Source: CAISDA01 sp050258555
GTDB lineage: Bacteria > Bacteroidota > Ignavibacteria > UBA10030 > UBA8401
DNA: 64,000 nt
Assembly (NCBI GenBank): GCA_050258555.1
Contig: JBLMZA010000098.1
Span: 1 to 64,000 of the forward strand
Direction: 5' to 3'
Shown: positions 1 through 8,407 of the stretch, in pieces
How the letters are laid out: each line of letters begins with the position of its first letter
Position numbering within the stretch: position 1 is the first letter of the stretch
Position numbers and translations under genes: made by a program
Notes under the pieces: model-generated
Told to the model about the DNA's origin: nothing
Seen by the model: the letters and a program-made list of their open reading frames with translations, nothing else
Database searches by the model: none

Positions 1-1061
1 AAGGCGATCAGGAATCCGATCGAGCTGCCGATGGCCATGATGAAGAAGGTCTCGGTGAAAAACTGCAGGATGATGTTCGATCGTTTCGCACCCACGGCGC
101 GCTTGATGCCGATTTCCTTGAACCGTTCCTGCACGACGACGAACATGATGTTGGCCACGCCGATGCCGCCCACGCCGAGCGTGAAGCCGCCGATGATGCC
201 GAGAAAGATGTTGAGCGCCAGAAAGAACGTGACCTGGAACTTGTCGAATTCCGCGGTATCCCAGATGAAGATGGCGTCCTTGTCCGTGGGATCGAACTTG
301 TATTTGGCCGCCAGCGCCTCGCGCACGTGCGTGCCGGCTTCCTCGCTGTGCATCGGGTCCTTCGGCCGGAAGATGATGTCGCTCAAATGCGTCGCGCCGA
401 AGAGCGCGGCGAATGTCGACGAGGGAATGAAGATGCGGTCCTGGTCGCGCTGGTGATAGGAGGACGGCTGCGTCTTTTTCATCATCACGCCGATCACGGT
501 GAAGGGCGTCGAACCCACGAGGATCGTCTTGCCGATCGGGTCGGTTTCGCCGAAGAGGAAATCCTTCACCTTGTTGCCGATCACCGCCACGCGGCGCCTG
601 TTGCGCAGGTCGTTGTCGTTGATGAAGCGTCCGCCTGCGGCGGGAATGATGTTGCGCATCTCTCCGTAGACGGGGATGATGCCCGTGACGGTGGGAGAAA
701 GGATGTTCTCGCCCACGCGCACCGGCACATCGCCCCGGTTCATGTATTCAGGGGAGATCGACTGGAGTTCGGGCACGCGGTTCTTCAGATAGGCGACGTC
801 CTCTTCGGTGAAGCTCATGCCGCGCCCGGTGCCGAAGCCCGCATAGGCCTTGGCCGTGCGGCCCGGGAACATGATCGAGATGCTCTCGCCCACGCCGTGC
901 ATGTTCGAGGACATCTGCTTCTTGAATCCCATGCCGAAGGCCACGAGCACGATGAGCGCCACGGTGCCCCAGACGATGCCGAATGTCGTGAGAAAGACGC
1001 GCAGTTTCTGCGCGCGCAGATCGGCGACGAATTCCCGGATGATCGAAAGAAAATTATGCAT
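1..1061 (-). CDS. MacB-like ABC transporter permease (C-terminus cut by window edge)
   Basis: About 353 residues are visible, reading MHNFLSIIREF at the start and running off the left edge. A first membrane segment (LTTFGIVWGTVALIVLVAFG) is followed by a periplasmic MacB_PCD-like domain and then an FtsX-type membrane part containing GGIGVANIMFVVVQERFKEI and GIKRAVGA, the usual signature of MacB/FtsX permeases. It would act in the inner membrane with a separate ATPase, which is not in view. Its start lies 11 bases after the stop of the MacA-like gene, so the two form one minus-strand operon. The substrate cannot be told; macrolide export is only the name of the family. Confidence 0.88.
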   Translation of the reverse strand, partial: MHNFLSIIREFVADLRAQKLRVFLTTFGIVWGTVALIVLVAFGMGFKKQMSSNMHGVGESISIMFPGRTAKAYAGFGTGRGMSFTEEDVAYLKNRVPELQSISPEYMNRGDVPVRVGENILSPTVTGIIPVYGEMRNIIPAAGGRFINDNDLRNRRRVAVIGNKVKDFLFGETDPIGKTILVGSTPFTVIGVMMKKTQPSSYHQRDQDRIFIPSSTFAALFGATHLSDIIFRPKDPMHSEEAGTHVREALAAKYKFDPTDKDAIFIWDTAEFDKFQVTFFLALNIFLGIIGGFTLGVGGIGVANIMFVVVQERFKEIGIKRAVGAKRSNIILQFFTETFFIMAIGSSIGFLIA

Positions 1062-1072
1062 GGCGGCTTTCG

Positions 1073-2164
1073 TTAGTCGATTTTCTTGACGGGCTTCTCG
1101 AGCACTTCCTCGTTTTCCTTCAGGCCCGAGACGACTTCGATATTCATCGCATCGGAAAGTCCCGTCTTGATGGCGCGCTCTTCGGAGGCGCCGGCAGCGA
1201 GCGCCACTTTCACCAGCGCCGAATCGTTGCGGAATGTGACGACGCGTTCGGGCACCATGAGCACATTCGATTTCTTCTGTATGATAATGCTCGCATTGGC
1301 CGAATAGCCCGCGCGGAGCGTCGAATTTTTCCCGCGGGGCACGAGAATCTCGATGGGGAAGACGGTCGTGTTTTCGTTCTTCACCGCCTTGAGCGAGATC
1401 TTCTGGAGCATGCCGTGCACGGTGTCTGTGGGCAGCGCGCCGACCTTGATCTCGGTGGGCATGCCTTCCTTGAGCTTGCCGACATCGATCTCGTCGACCG
1501 ATCCCTTGAAGATGAGCCGCTGCATGTTGGCCATCTTCATGAGCACCGTGCCTTCCTGATACGAGCTCAGCGGCGTGACCGGGTCGCCGACTTCGATCGC
1601 CCGGCTGAGCACATAGCCGTCGATGGGCGCCTTGATGATCGATTCGATATGCGTCGTGCCGATGGTGACGCGGCCGCTTTCCAGAAGCGCGAGCTTTTCC
1701 TTGGCGATCTTCAGGCGGAGCTCCGCTTCCTGCGATCGGCGCTGGGCGTCCTCGTATTCCTTGTCCGAAATGAGCTTCTTCTTATAGAGCGACTCCTGGC
1801 GCGCCTTGTCCTTGAGCACGTTGTCCACCTCGACCTCGATCAACTGCACCTGACGCTTGGCATCGGCCACTTCGATCGGCGTCGGATCGGGCTTCACCTC
1901 CAGAAGCGGCTGGCCCGCCTTCACGTACGTGCCGGCATCGGCATAGATTTTGCTTACGACGCCCGAGATTTTCGATTTGATCGAAATCTCGTTTTCCGGC
2001 TCGATCGTGCCGATGGCCAGCGCCTTGTCCACGATCGTGCCCCGCACTACCTTCACTTTGGGCAGTTCTTCGGGCTTGGCGCCGGATTTCGAAAACATCA
2101 TGATTGCTCCGACGGCCAGCGGCACGATGATGGCGGATGAAATGATGATCTTCTTCTTTTTCAT
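1073..2164 (-). CDS. MacA/HlyD-family periplasmic adaptor of an efflux pump
   Basis: 363 residues. A single N-terminal membrane anchor (KIIISSAIIVPLAVGAIMMF) is followed by a lipoyl/biotinyl half-motif (EISIKSKISGVVSKIYADAG), a coiled-coil hairpin rich in K/E (residues about 95-165), the second lipoyl half (IIKAPIDGYVLSRAIEVGD) and a beta-barrel domain. This is the order found in membrane-fusion proteins that bridge an inner-membrane ABC permease to an outer-membrane channel. The downstream permease supports a MacAB-type tripartite exporter; no TolC-like gene is visible. It is the first gene of its operon in the window. Confidence 0.88.
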   Translation of the reverse strand: MKKKKIIISSAIIVPLAVGAIMMFSKSGAKPEELPKVKVVRGTIVDKALAIGTIEPENEISIKSKISGVVSKIYADAGTYVKAGQPLLEVKPDPTPIEVADAKRQVQLIEVEVDNVLKDKARQESLYKKKLISDKEYEDAQRRSQEAELRLKIAKEKLALLESGRVTIGTTHIESIIKAPIDGYVLSRAIEVGDPVTPLSSYQEGTVLMKMANMQRLIFKGSVDEIDVGKLKEGMPTEIKVGALPTDTVHGMLQKISLKAVKNENTTVFPIEILVPRGKNSTLRAGYSANASIIIQKKSNVLMVPERVVTFRNDSALVKVALAAGASEERAIKTGLSDAMNIEVVSGLKENEEVLEKPVKKID

Positions 2165-2456
2165 GAAAGAGCCTCGACAAGACAGTGAAGGAAAAAATGG
2201 ACGTGATGCCTATCCATACGGGATGATCCGGGAATTGTTTCAGCCTGCCGAAGGTGCGACTTTCGGGAATTGGATATTGATTTCAAGGGAAGTTCTTCAT
2301 AACTTGTATACAAAATTGTTGTCCCAAAGACAGCACCGGTCGAATCACAGGCGTCGTCATCGCTGTGTGGCTGCAGTCCCCCGATCGTTTTTACACAAGC
2401 GGCGTTGCTGCACTTTCTTTGTCTATTCCCACGTCATTTTTCAGGAGCATTTCACT
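2165..2456. other. Divergent intergenic region between efflux operon and glycosyltransferase
   Basis: This 292-base gap separates the minus-strand adaptor gene from the plus-strand glycosyltransferase, so it should hold promoters for both. I see a perfect 10-base palindrome TTGTATACAA at 2304-2313, which also contains a -10-like TATACA, but no -35 element at a normal distance. An AGGAG ribosome-binding site lies at 2442-2446 before the start at 2457. Nothing else was recognised. Confidence 0.4.
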
Positions 2457-3926
2457 ATGAGCACACTCACGGTCGTTCTGCCGTACAGCGCAGAGCCTTA
2501 TTTCGAACAGACTCTCCGGACGCTCGCCGAGACGGCGTCGGTCAAAGCCATCATCGTGGCGCACGACGGCGCATTCCAGGGTTCGTATCCCAAGACCCAG
2601 GGCATGACGGTCGAATCGATGACATCGGGCAAGACGCTGAACGCGATCGTCTCGAAGCTCGCCACGAATTACCTCATGATCATCACGCAGGCGCAGGAGA
2701 TGGTCTTCGGACAGCGCGCCATCGCGCGCTTCACGGACATCGCGCTGCAGACGAATGCCGGCATGGTGTATTCCGATTATTATGAAATCAAAAACGGCGC
2801 GCGCGCCGATCATCCCGTGAACGACTACCAGTTCGGCTCGATCCGCGACAATTTCGATTTCGGAGCCGTCGTGATGTTCTCGAAAGCGGCGATCAAAAAG
2901 GCGCTCACGAAATTCGGCAAGATCGAAAAGGTCGAGCGCGCCGGTCTCTATGATCTCCGCTTGAAGGTTTCGATCGTTGCGCCCTTGTTCCACATCCAGG
3001 AATATCTCTACACGAAGGTGGAATCGGATGTGAGAAAAAGCGGCGAGAAGCAGTTCGACTATGTCGATCCGCGCAATCAGGCCGTGCAGAAGGAAATGGA
3101 AACAGTCGCCACGAAGCATCTGAAGAATATCGGCGCCTATCTGAAGCCGAAATTCCAGAAGGCCCCGAAGGCCTCGGGCGAATTCCCGGTCGAGGCTTCG
3201 GTGATCATCCCGGTGCGCAACCGCGAGAAGACCGTGGCCGATGCCGTGAAAAGCGTGCTCATGCAGAAGACGGATTTTCCGTTCAACGTGATCATCGTCG
3301 ATAATCATTCGACCGACGGTACGACCGAGATTCTCGCCGGATTGGCCAGGGAAGACGCGCGCGTGAAGCACATCGTGCCCGAGCGCACAGACCTTGCCAT
3401 CGGCGGATGCTGGAACGAAGCCGTGATGAGCAGCGAGTGCGGACGCTACGCCGTGCAGCTCGATTCGGACGATCTCTACATCGACGGGAACACGCTGCAG
3501 AAGGTCGTCGACGAATTCCGCAAGGGCGGCCATGCGATGGTGATCGGCTCCTACAAGCTCGTCAACGCGCAGCTGGAAGACATTCCGCCGGGCATCATCG
3601 ACCACAAGGAGTGGACGCCCGACAACGGCCGCAACAATGCGCTGCGCATCAACGGCCTCGGCGCTCCGCGCGCCTTCAACACGGCGCTCCTGAGGGAGAT
3701 CGGACTGCCCAACGTGAGCTACGGCGAGGATTATGCCGTGGCGCTGCGGCTCTCGCGCCACTATCAGATCGGCCGCATCTACGAGCCGTTGTATCTGTGC
3801 CGACGCTGGGAAGGCAACACCGATGCGGCGCTGCCGATCGACAAGATCAACCGCAACGACTGGTACAAGGACAAGATCCGCACGATCGAACTGCTTGCCC
3901 GTCAGAAGGCGGCCAAGAAATTATGA
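2457..3926 (+). CDS. Tandem-domain family 2 glycosyltransferase
   Basis: 489 residues, starting at the ATG that follows AGGAG; the reading frame is open upstream but has no better start. Residues 1-210 look like a degenerate GT-A fold (STLTVVLPYSAEPYFEQTL, then GMVYSDYYEI) without a clear DxD. Residues about 240-440 are a typical GT2 domain: EASVIIPVRNREKTVADAV, VIIVDNHSTDGTTE and a DxD-type LDSDDLY for the metal-bound nucleotide sugar. No signal peptide or membrane segment is seen, so it is probably cytosolic. It heads the block of DUF4922, SpoIID, AmpG and NagZ-like genes, which suggests an envelope sugar role. The donor and acceptor are unknown. Confidence 0.85.
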   Translation: MSTLTVVLPYSAEPYFEQTLRTLAETASVKAIIVAHDGAFQGSYPKTQGMTVESMTSGKTLNAIVSKLATNYLMIITQAQEMVFGQRAIARFTDIALQTNAGMVYSDYYEIKNGARADHPVNDYQFGSIRDNFDFGAVVMFSKAAIKKALTKFGKIEKVERAGLYDLRLKVSIVAPLFHIQEYLYTKVESDVRKSGEKQFDYVDPRNQAVQKEMETVATKHLKNIGAYLKPKFQKAPKASGEFPVEASVIIPVRNREKTVADAVKSVLMQKTDFPFNVIIVDNHSTDGTTEILAGLAREDARVKHIVPERTDLAIGGCWNEAVMSSECGRYAVQLDSDDLYIDGNTLQKVVDEFRKGGHAMVIGSYKLVNAQLEDIPPGIIDHKEWTPDNGRNNALRINGLGAPRAFNTALLREIGLPNVSYGEDYAVALRLSRHYQIGRIYEPLYLCRRWEGNTDAALPIDKINRNDWYKDKIRTIELLARQKAAKKL

Positions 3927-3977
3927 AGCGTCCGATAAGCCTGCGGTTTGAGGAAAGACGGTAAGTTTTTTTACAGG

Positions 3978-4018
3978 GAGGGATGCGCGGCCTTATCGAA
4001 GAGCGCGCATCCCTCTTT
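3978..4018 (+). terminator. Hairpin terminator after glycosyltransferase
   Basis: A perfect 12-base-pair stem (GAGGGATGCGCG with CGCGCATCCCTC) with a 14-base loop lies in the gap after the glycosyltransferase and ends in a short TTT run. The T tract is weak, so termination may be partial. Confidence 0.55.
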
Positions 4019-4047
4019 CCATGAAAGAAAGGAGTGCGGAACAACTG

Positions 4048-4542
4048 ATGCTCTATCGCGAATGGACAACGGATGATTTCGAGCCCGTGCGGCGCGTGCT
4101 CCTGGAGACGTGGCTTGACGCCTACCGCTCGTTTATCCCGGAAGAGGATATCCGCTCGTATTTCGAAGCGACCTATTCTCCCGATCAATTGGGCGCGCTG
4201 TGTGCAACACCCTCATGCAAGGGCTATGTCGCGCTGGACGGCGACGAGATCGTGGGCTTCGAGCGGCTCCACTTCGATGCCGAAGAAAACAAGCTCTACG
4301 TCGCATCCATCTACGTGCTTCCCCAAAGCCAGGGCAAGGGCGTCGGACGCCACTTGCTCATGCTGGCCGAGGATATGGCGCGCATGCTCGAACTCGACCG
4401 CATCTGGCTCGGCGTCATGACGCAGAACACGCGCTCGGTCGAATGGTACAAAAAGATCGGCTTCACATTCGAGCACGAAGAGCCGTTCACCATGGGCAGG
4501 ACCGTGGTGCCGCACCTGATCGGCTATAAACATGTCATTTAA
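4048..4542 (+). CDS. GNAT family N-acetyltransferase
   Basis: 164 residues from the ATG at 4048, preferred over the in-frame ATG at 4021 because AGGAG at 4030-4034 lies between them and nothing resembling a ribosome-binding site precedes 4021. The acetyl-CoA loop is IYVLPQSQGKGVGRHLLML (QxxGxG type) at about residues 90-108, followed by the typical NTRSVEWYKKIGF near the end. The protein resembles RimI-type acetyltransferases. Its stop lies 16 bases before the DUF4922 start, so the two are probably co-transcribed. The substrate is unknown; the neighbourhood would allow an amino sugar or peptide. Confidence 0.8.
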   Translation: MLYREWTTDDFEPVRRVLLETWLDAYRSFIPEEDIRSYFEATYSPDQLGALCATPSCKGYVALDGDEIVGFERLHFDAEENKLYVASIYVLPQSQGKGVGRHLLMLAEDMARMLELDRIWLGVMTQNTRSVEWYKKIGFTFEHEEPFTMGRTVVPHLIGYKHVI

Positions 4543-4558
4543 TCTGGGAAGAGAAAGA

Positions 4559-5542
4559 ATGTTATCCATGCTGGAACAGATCATCTTTGAACGCTATGAT
4601 TCGCTGTCAACATTAACGGAACAATCGCTGCGCCTGCTCCATCAGCAGCAGCAGACCTGGCCGATGCTCATCGACGGCTACGCCGCATTCGCCGATGTGA
4701 AGCAGAAGCCGATCGAGTGCGACGGATTTTCGGTGACGCTGCAGTGGAATCCGAAACGCATCGTCTCCTCGGCCGCGAAGGTCGATCCGAAGACGATCAA
4801 GGAGCGCAAATGCTTCCTGTCGATCGAGAACCTGCCGGTTGAGCAGCGCGGCGTCCTCTACCGCGGCGAGTTTCTCGTGCTCTGCAATCCCGCTCCGATC
4901 GTCGACAAGCATTTCACGATTTCGCACATCCACCATGTGCCGCAGACGGTCGAGCCGTATTTCCGCACGATGCTGCTTTTGGCGCAGGATTTTTCGCCGT
5001 CCTTCACGGTCTTCTACAACGGTCCGCGCTGCGGCGCATCGGCGCCCGATCACATGCACTTCCAGGCCTGTCCTTCGGGCGTGATCCCGGTCGAGCGCGA
5101 CGCAATGGAAGCCTCGCGCCGCGTGCCGGAACGATCGATCGACGGCGTCGAGATCCTGACGCTGAAAAATTTTGGACGCGAGGCGATTCTGCTCGAGTCG
5201 CGCGATGCCGCGGCGCTGGAATCGGTCTTCGACCGGCTCATGAACGCGATGCGCGCCGAAGAAAAGACCGAGGAAGAGCCGAAGATCAATCTTTTGTGCT
5301 CGTACGCAGACGGCGCATGGCGCGTCACGGTATTCCCCCGAGCCAAGCACCGTCCCGATGTCTATTTCAAGGAAGGCGACGAGCAGGTGCTTCTGAGTCC
5401 CGCCTCGATCGATATCGGCGGACTGCCGGTGGTGCCGCTGGAGCGCGATTTCCTCCGCGTCGACGCCCCGATGATCGAATCGATCTTCCGCGAAGTCTCC
5501 CTCACGCACGATGAGGTCGGACGCATCATCGCTGCCATCTGA
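4559..5542 (+). CDS. DUF4922 domain protein with HIT/GalT-like HxHxQ motif
   Basis: 327 residues. The start at 4559 is chosen because GGGAAGAG sits a few bases upstream; an in-frame ATG at 4532 would overlap the preceding gene. The sequence has the DUF4922 pattern known from Bacteroidota. Its centre carries RCGASAPDHMHFQA at about residues 156-170, in which HMHFQ matches the HxHxQ active site of the GalT / GDP-L-galactose phosphorylase branch of the HIT superfamily. That would make His about 166 the nucleotidylated residue. The gene lies between a GNAT and a SpoIID-domain gene. A nucleotidyltransferase or nucleotide-sugar phosphorylase role is my inference; the family has no function I can name with certainty. 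Confidence 0.8.
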   Translation: MLSMLEQIIFERYDSLSTLTEQSLRLLHQQQQTWPMLIDGYAAFADVKQKPIECDGFSVTLQWNPKRIVSSAAKVDPKTIKERKCFLSIENLPVEQRGVLYRGEFLVLCNPAPIVDKHFTISHIHHVPQTVEPYFRTMLLLAQDFSPSFTVFYNGPRCGASAPDHMHFQACPSGVIPVERDAMEASRRVPERSIDGVEILTLKNFGREAILLESRDAAALESVFDRLMNAMRAEEKTEEEPKINLLCSYADGAWRVTVFPRAKHRPDVYFKEGDEQVLLSPASIDIGGLPVVPLERDFLRVDAPMIESIFREVSLTHDEVGRIIAAI

Positions 5543-5550
5543 TTTCTTTT

Positions 5551-5604
5551 TTGTGGGTCGATGCGTTGCATCGACCACGGGGCGAAGCAGCGCTTCGCCC
5601 CACA
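5551..5604. repeat. Composite palindromic intergenic repeat, copy 1
   Basis: Two hairpins are nested inside an outer inverted repeat TTGTGGG...CCCACAA (5551-5557 and 5598-5604). The first is GGTCGATGC-GTT-GCATCGACC (5556-5576). The second is GGGGCGAAGC-AGC-GCTTCGCCCC (5579-5601). The second hairpin recurs in two other intergenic gaps (15688-15710 and 45365-45387), so this is a dispersed REP-like element. It is followed by AATAATAAAAAA and not by a T run. Confidence 0.8.
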
Positions 5605-5642
5605 ATAATAAAAAATCCATTCCCTATCGGAGACTCTACCGC

Positions 5643-6980
5643 ATGATATCACAGGAACCGGTCATCAAAGTCGGCATCTTCGAGCAGTACAAGGACGTGC
5701 GCGGCGAACTCGCCGGCAAGTTCAGCATCGACCACAACATCATCGTCAACGGCGAATTCCATGCGACTGTCGACAACGGCGAGGTCGTCATGTACGGCGG
5801 CAAGGGCATCGAGCTTCTGCGCGCCCGCGAAATCCGCTGCATCCCCTCGGGCGAGGACTGCACATTCGTGCTGCATGACGTCGTCATCGGCATCAACTTC
5901 CACTGGGAACGCAAGGAGGACCAGAAATTCGAAGGCGGCCTCACGCTCCTGGCGCGCGAGGACGGCACGATCACAGCCATTAACGAGATTGCGGTCGAAA
6001 AGTACCTCACGAGCGTCATCTCCTCCGAGATGAGCGCCACGGCTCCCATCGAACTTTTGAAGGCGCATGCGATCACATCGCGCTCCTGGCTTGTGGCGAT
6101 GCTCGAGCAGAAAAAGCGGATCTCGAATCTCGGCATTCCCTCGCAGCGCACGCGCCAGACGGAAGAGGAACTGACCCGCTGGTACGACCGCGAGGACCAC
6201 GACGTCTACGACGTCTGCGCCGACGATCATTGCCAGCGCTATCAGGGCATCTCGAAGATCATTTCCGCATCGGCCAGGGAGGCCGTCGAGGCGACGCGCG
6301 GACAGTTCCTTGTGTACGAGAACGAAATCTGCGATGCGCGCTTCTACAAAGCCTGCGGCGGCATGACCGAACTCTTCGAAAACGCCTGGGCCGATACGCC
6401 CGTGCCGTACCTGACGACGATCTCCGATGCGCCGAACGCGTACGAGCCGGTGAAGACGGAGGAGGATGCCAAGCGGTGGCTCTCTGTGAGCCCCGATGCG
6501 TATTGCAACACGACCGACGGAGACATCCTGCGCCAGGTGCTGCCGAGCTTCGACCAGGAAACGACGGATTTCTACCGATGGACGGTCCGCTACACGCGCG
6601 AGGAGCTTGAGGCATTGATTGCGAAAAAATCGGGCATCGACTTCGGCACGCTCATGAACCTCGTGCCCGTCGAGCGCGGTCCCTCGGGCCGCATCTTCAG
6701 ACTCAGGATCGAAGGCACGAAGCGGACGCTCGTTGTGGGCAAGGAGCTCGAAATCCGGCGCTGGCTCTCGAAGAGCCATCTCTACAGCTCGGCGTTCATC
6801 GTCGAAGCGGAGCGCGACGAGCATGGCGTGCCCTTGTCGTTCACGCTCAGAGGCGGCGGCTGGGGGCACGGCGTGGGACTGTGCCAGATCGGTGCGGCCG
6901 TCATGGCGGTCAAAGGGTTCGCCTCCGAAGCGATCGTGAAGCATTACTTCCGGCATGCGGAACTGAAAAAGGTGTACTGA
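5643..6980 (+). CDS. SpoIID/LytB domain protein, probable peptidoglycan lytic transglycosylase
   Basis: 445 residues from the ATG at 5643, with GGAG 11 bases upstream. The catalytic domain has all SpoIID hallmarks: YLTSVISSEMSATAP with the catalytic-type Glu at about residue 129, then LKAHAITSRSW, FYKACGGMTE and, near the C-terminus, GGGWGHGVGLCQIGA. SpoIID enzymes cut glycan strands lacking stem peptides. No signal peptide or membrane anchor is visible, which is odd for an enzyme acting on the wall; it might be exported by another route or act on cytosolic muropeptide sugars. The adjacent AmpG-like permease and NagZ fusion support a role in wall turnover. Confidence 0.85.
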   Translation: MISQEPVIKVGIFEQYKDVRGELAGKFSIDHNIIVNGEFHATVDNGEVVMYGGKGIELLRAREIRCIPSGEDCTFVLHDVVIGINFHWERKEDQKFEGGLTLLAREDGTITAINEIAVEKYLTSVISSEMSATAPIELLKAHAITSRSWLVAMLEQKKRISNLGIPSQRTRQTEEELTRWYDREDHDVYDVCADDHCQRYQGISKIISASAREAVEATRGQFLVYENEICDARFYKACGGMTELFENAWADTPVPYLTTISDAPNAYEPVKTEEDAKRWLSVSPDAYCNTTDGDILRQVLPSFDQETTDFYRWTVRYTREELEALIAKKSGIDFGTLMNLVPVERGPSGRIFRLRIEGTKRTLVVGKELEIRRWLSKSHLYSSAFIVEAERDEHGVPLSFTLRGGGWGHGVGLCQIGAAVMAVKGFASEAIVKHYFRHAELKKVY

Positions 6981-7026
6981 GGCATTTTCCTTTCACATCA
7001 CACTCAAAAGAAGGTAATCCTGTACG

Positions 7027-8322
7027 ATGGAACAGACCAGCAACAAATCTTCCCGGAATCCCTGGGCCTGGATCCCGACGCTGTACTTCGCCGAAGGCAT
7101 CCCGTATGTGATCGCCATGAGCGTCTCGGTGATCATGTACAAGAAAATGGGCATCTCGAACGCCGACATCGCGCTTTATACGAGCTGGCTGTATCTGCCT
7201 TGGGTCATCAAGCCGCTGTGGAGCCCGATCGTCGACCTGTTGCGCACGAAGCGCTTCTGGATCGTCTCGATGCAGCTGGTGGTGGGTGCGCTCCTGGCCT
7301 GCGTGGCGCTCACGATTCCGATGCCGAACTTTTTCCAGCTCACCATCGCCGTGCTCTGGCTTATGGCTTTTGCCGGCGCCACGCACGACATCGCGGCCGA
7401 CGGCTTCTACATGCTCGGGCTCGATGAAGGCACGCAGGCAGAGTTTGTGGGCATCCGCAGCACGTTCTACCGCGTGGCGATGATCACGGGACAGGGCGTG
7501 CTGGTCTTCATCGCCGGTTATCTTGAAACGCACGGCGGCCTGCAGTTCGCCTGGAGCGTGACGTTCTTCATCGTGGCGGCGCTCTTCATTGCGCTCTTCA
7601 TCTATCACCGCTTCATGCTGCCGTATCCGGTGATCGACGTGCCGAAAGAAAAAAGCGAATCGCTCGGCTTCTTCAAAGAATTCTTCGGCACATTCGGAAG
7701 CTTCTTCAGTAAGAAGGGCATCCTCGTCACGCTGGCGTTCCTTTTGCTCTACCGCTTCAACGAGTCGCAGCTGGTGAAACTCATCACGCCCTTCCTGCTC
7801 GACACGCGCGAGAACGGCGGACTGGGACTGCAAACAACCGAAGTGGCGATCGCCTACGGCACGCTCGGCGTGATCGGCCTGCTCTTCGGCGGCATCACCG
7901 GCGGCATCGCCATCGCAAAGAAGGGACTGAAATTCTGGCTCTTCCCGATGATGTTCATCATACACATTCCGGACCTCGTCTATATGTTCCTCTCGCGCAC
8001 GCAGCCGGATAATTTTCCGCTCGTGGCGGCCTTGGTGGGCATGGAGCAGTTCACATACGGCTTCGCCTTCACGGCCTATATGATGTACATGATCAAGGTC
8101 TCGGAAGGGGAGCATAAGACGGCGCATTACGCCATCTGCACGGGCATCATGGCCATGGGCATGATGATTCCGGGCATGGCCGCCGGCAAATTGCAGGAAA
8201 TGCTGGGCTACCAGAACTTCTTCACGAGCGTGCTTGTCTCGATCGTTCCGGCCCTGCTGGTGGTCTCGCAGATCAAGCTCGATCCCGAATTCGGCAAGAA
8301 GAAGCCGGTGGCAAAAGTATAA
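7027..8322 (+). CDS. AmpG-like MFS muropeptide permease
   Basis: 431 residues with about 12 membrane segments. The N-terminus has AmpG-type signatures: LYFAEGIPYVIAMSVSV, then LPWVIKPLWSPIVD around residues 57-70, then AGATHDIAADGFY around residues 116-128. AmpG imports GlcNAc-anhydroMurNAc-peptides released from the wall. The gene follows the SpoIID gene by 46 bases and is closed by a terminator. A sugar kinase and a NagZ-like hydrolase follow after a small toxin-antitoxin remnant, a sensible context for muropeptide import. Other PAT-family MFS proteins share these motifs, so the substrate remains an inference. Confidence 0.83.
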   Translation: MEQTSNKSSRNPWAWIPTLYFAEGIPYVIAMSVSVIMYKKMGISNADIALYTSWLYLPWVIKPLWSPIVDLLRTKRFWIVSMQLVVGALLACVALTIPMPNFFQLTIAVLWLMAFAGATHDIAADGFYMLGLDEGTQAEFVGIRSTFYRVAMITGQGVLVFIAGYLETHGGLQFAWSVTFFIVAALFIALFIYHRFMLPYPVIDVPKEKSESLGFFKEFFGTFGSFFSKKGILVTLAFLLLYRFNESQLVKLITPFLLDTRENGGLGLQTTEVAIAYGTLGVIGLLFGGITGGIAIAKKGLKFWLFPMMFIIHIPDLVYMFLSRTQPDNFPLVAALVGMEQFTYGFAFTAYMMYMIKVSEGEHKTAHYAICTGIMAMGMMIPGMAAGKLQEMLGYQNFFTSVLVSIVPALLVVSQIKLDPEFGKKKPVAKV

Positions 8323-8347
8323 GAAAAAGAGACAATGGTAGATGTGC

Positions 8348-8389
8348 AAAGGAGTATCCGGCGAGCGAATCGTCGTTTACTCCTTTTTT
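8348..8389 (+). terminator. Rho-independent terminator after AmpG-like gene
   Basis: The stem AAAGGAGTA (8348-8356) pairs with TACTCCTTT (8378-8386); the T run extends to 8389 and overlaps the right arm. It lies 25 bases after the permease stop and ends that transcription unit before the antitoxin promoter. Confidence 0.75.
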
Positions 8390-8407
8390 ATTGACCACCG
8401 CGAGATA

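Noticed and set aside
1950..2456. In-frame N-terminal extension of the glycosyltransferase
   Set aside because: It would run over the start of the divergent adaptor gene and across the promoter gap, and the AGGAG-preceded ATG at 2457 gives a natural GT-A start.
5551..5604. Simple rho-independent terminator inside the DUF4922-SpoIID pair
   Set aside because: No T run follows on the plus strand and the same hairpin recurs elsewhere, so a repeat family is the better description.
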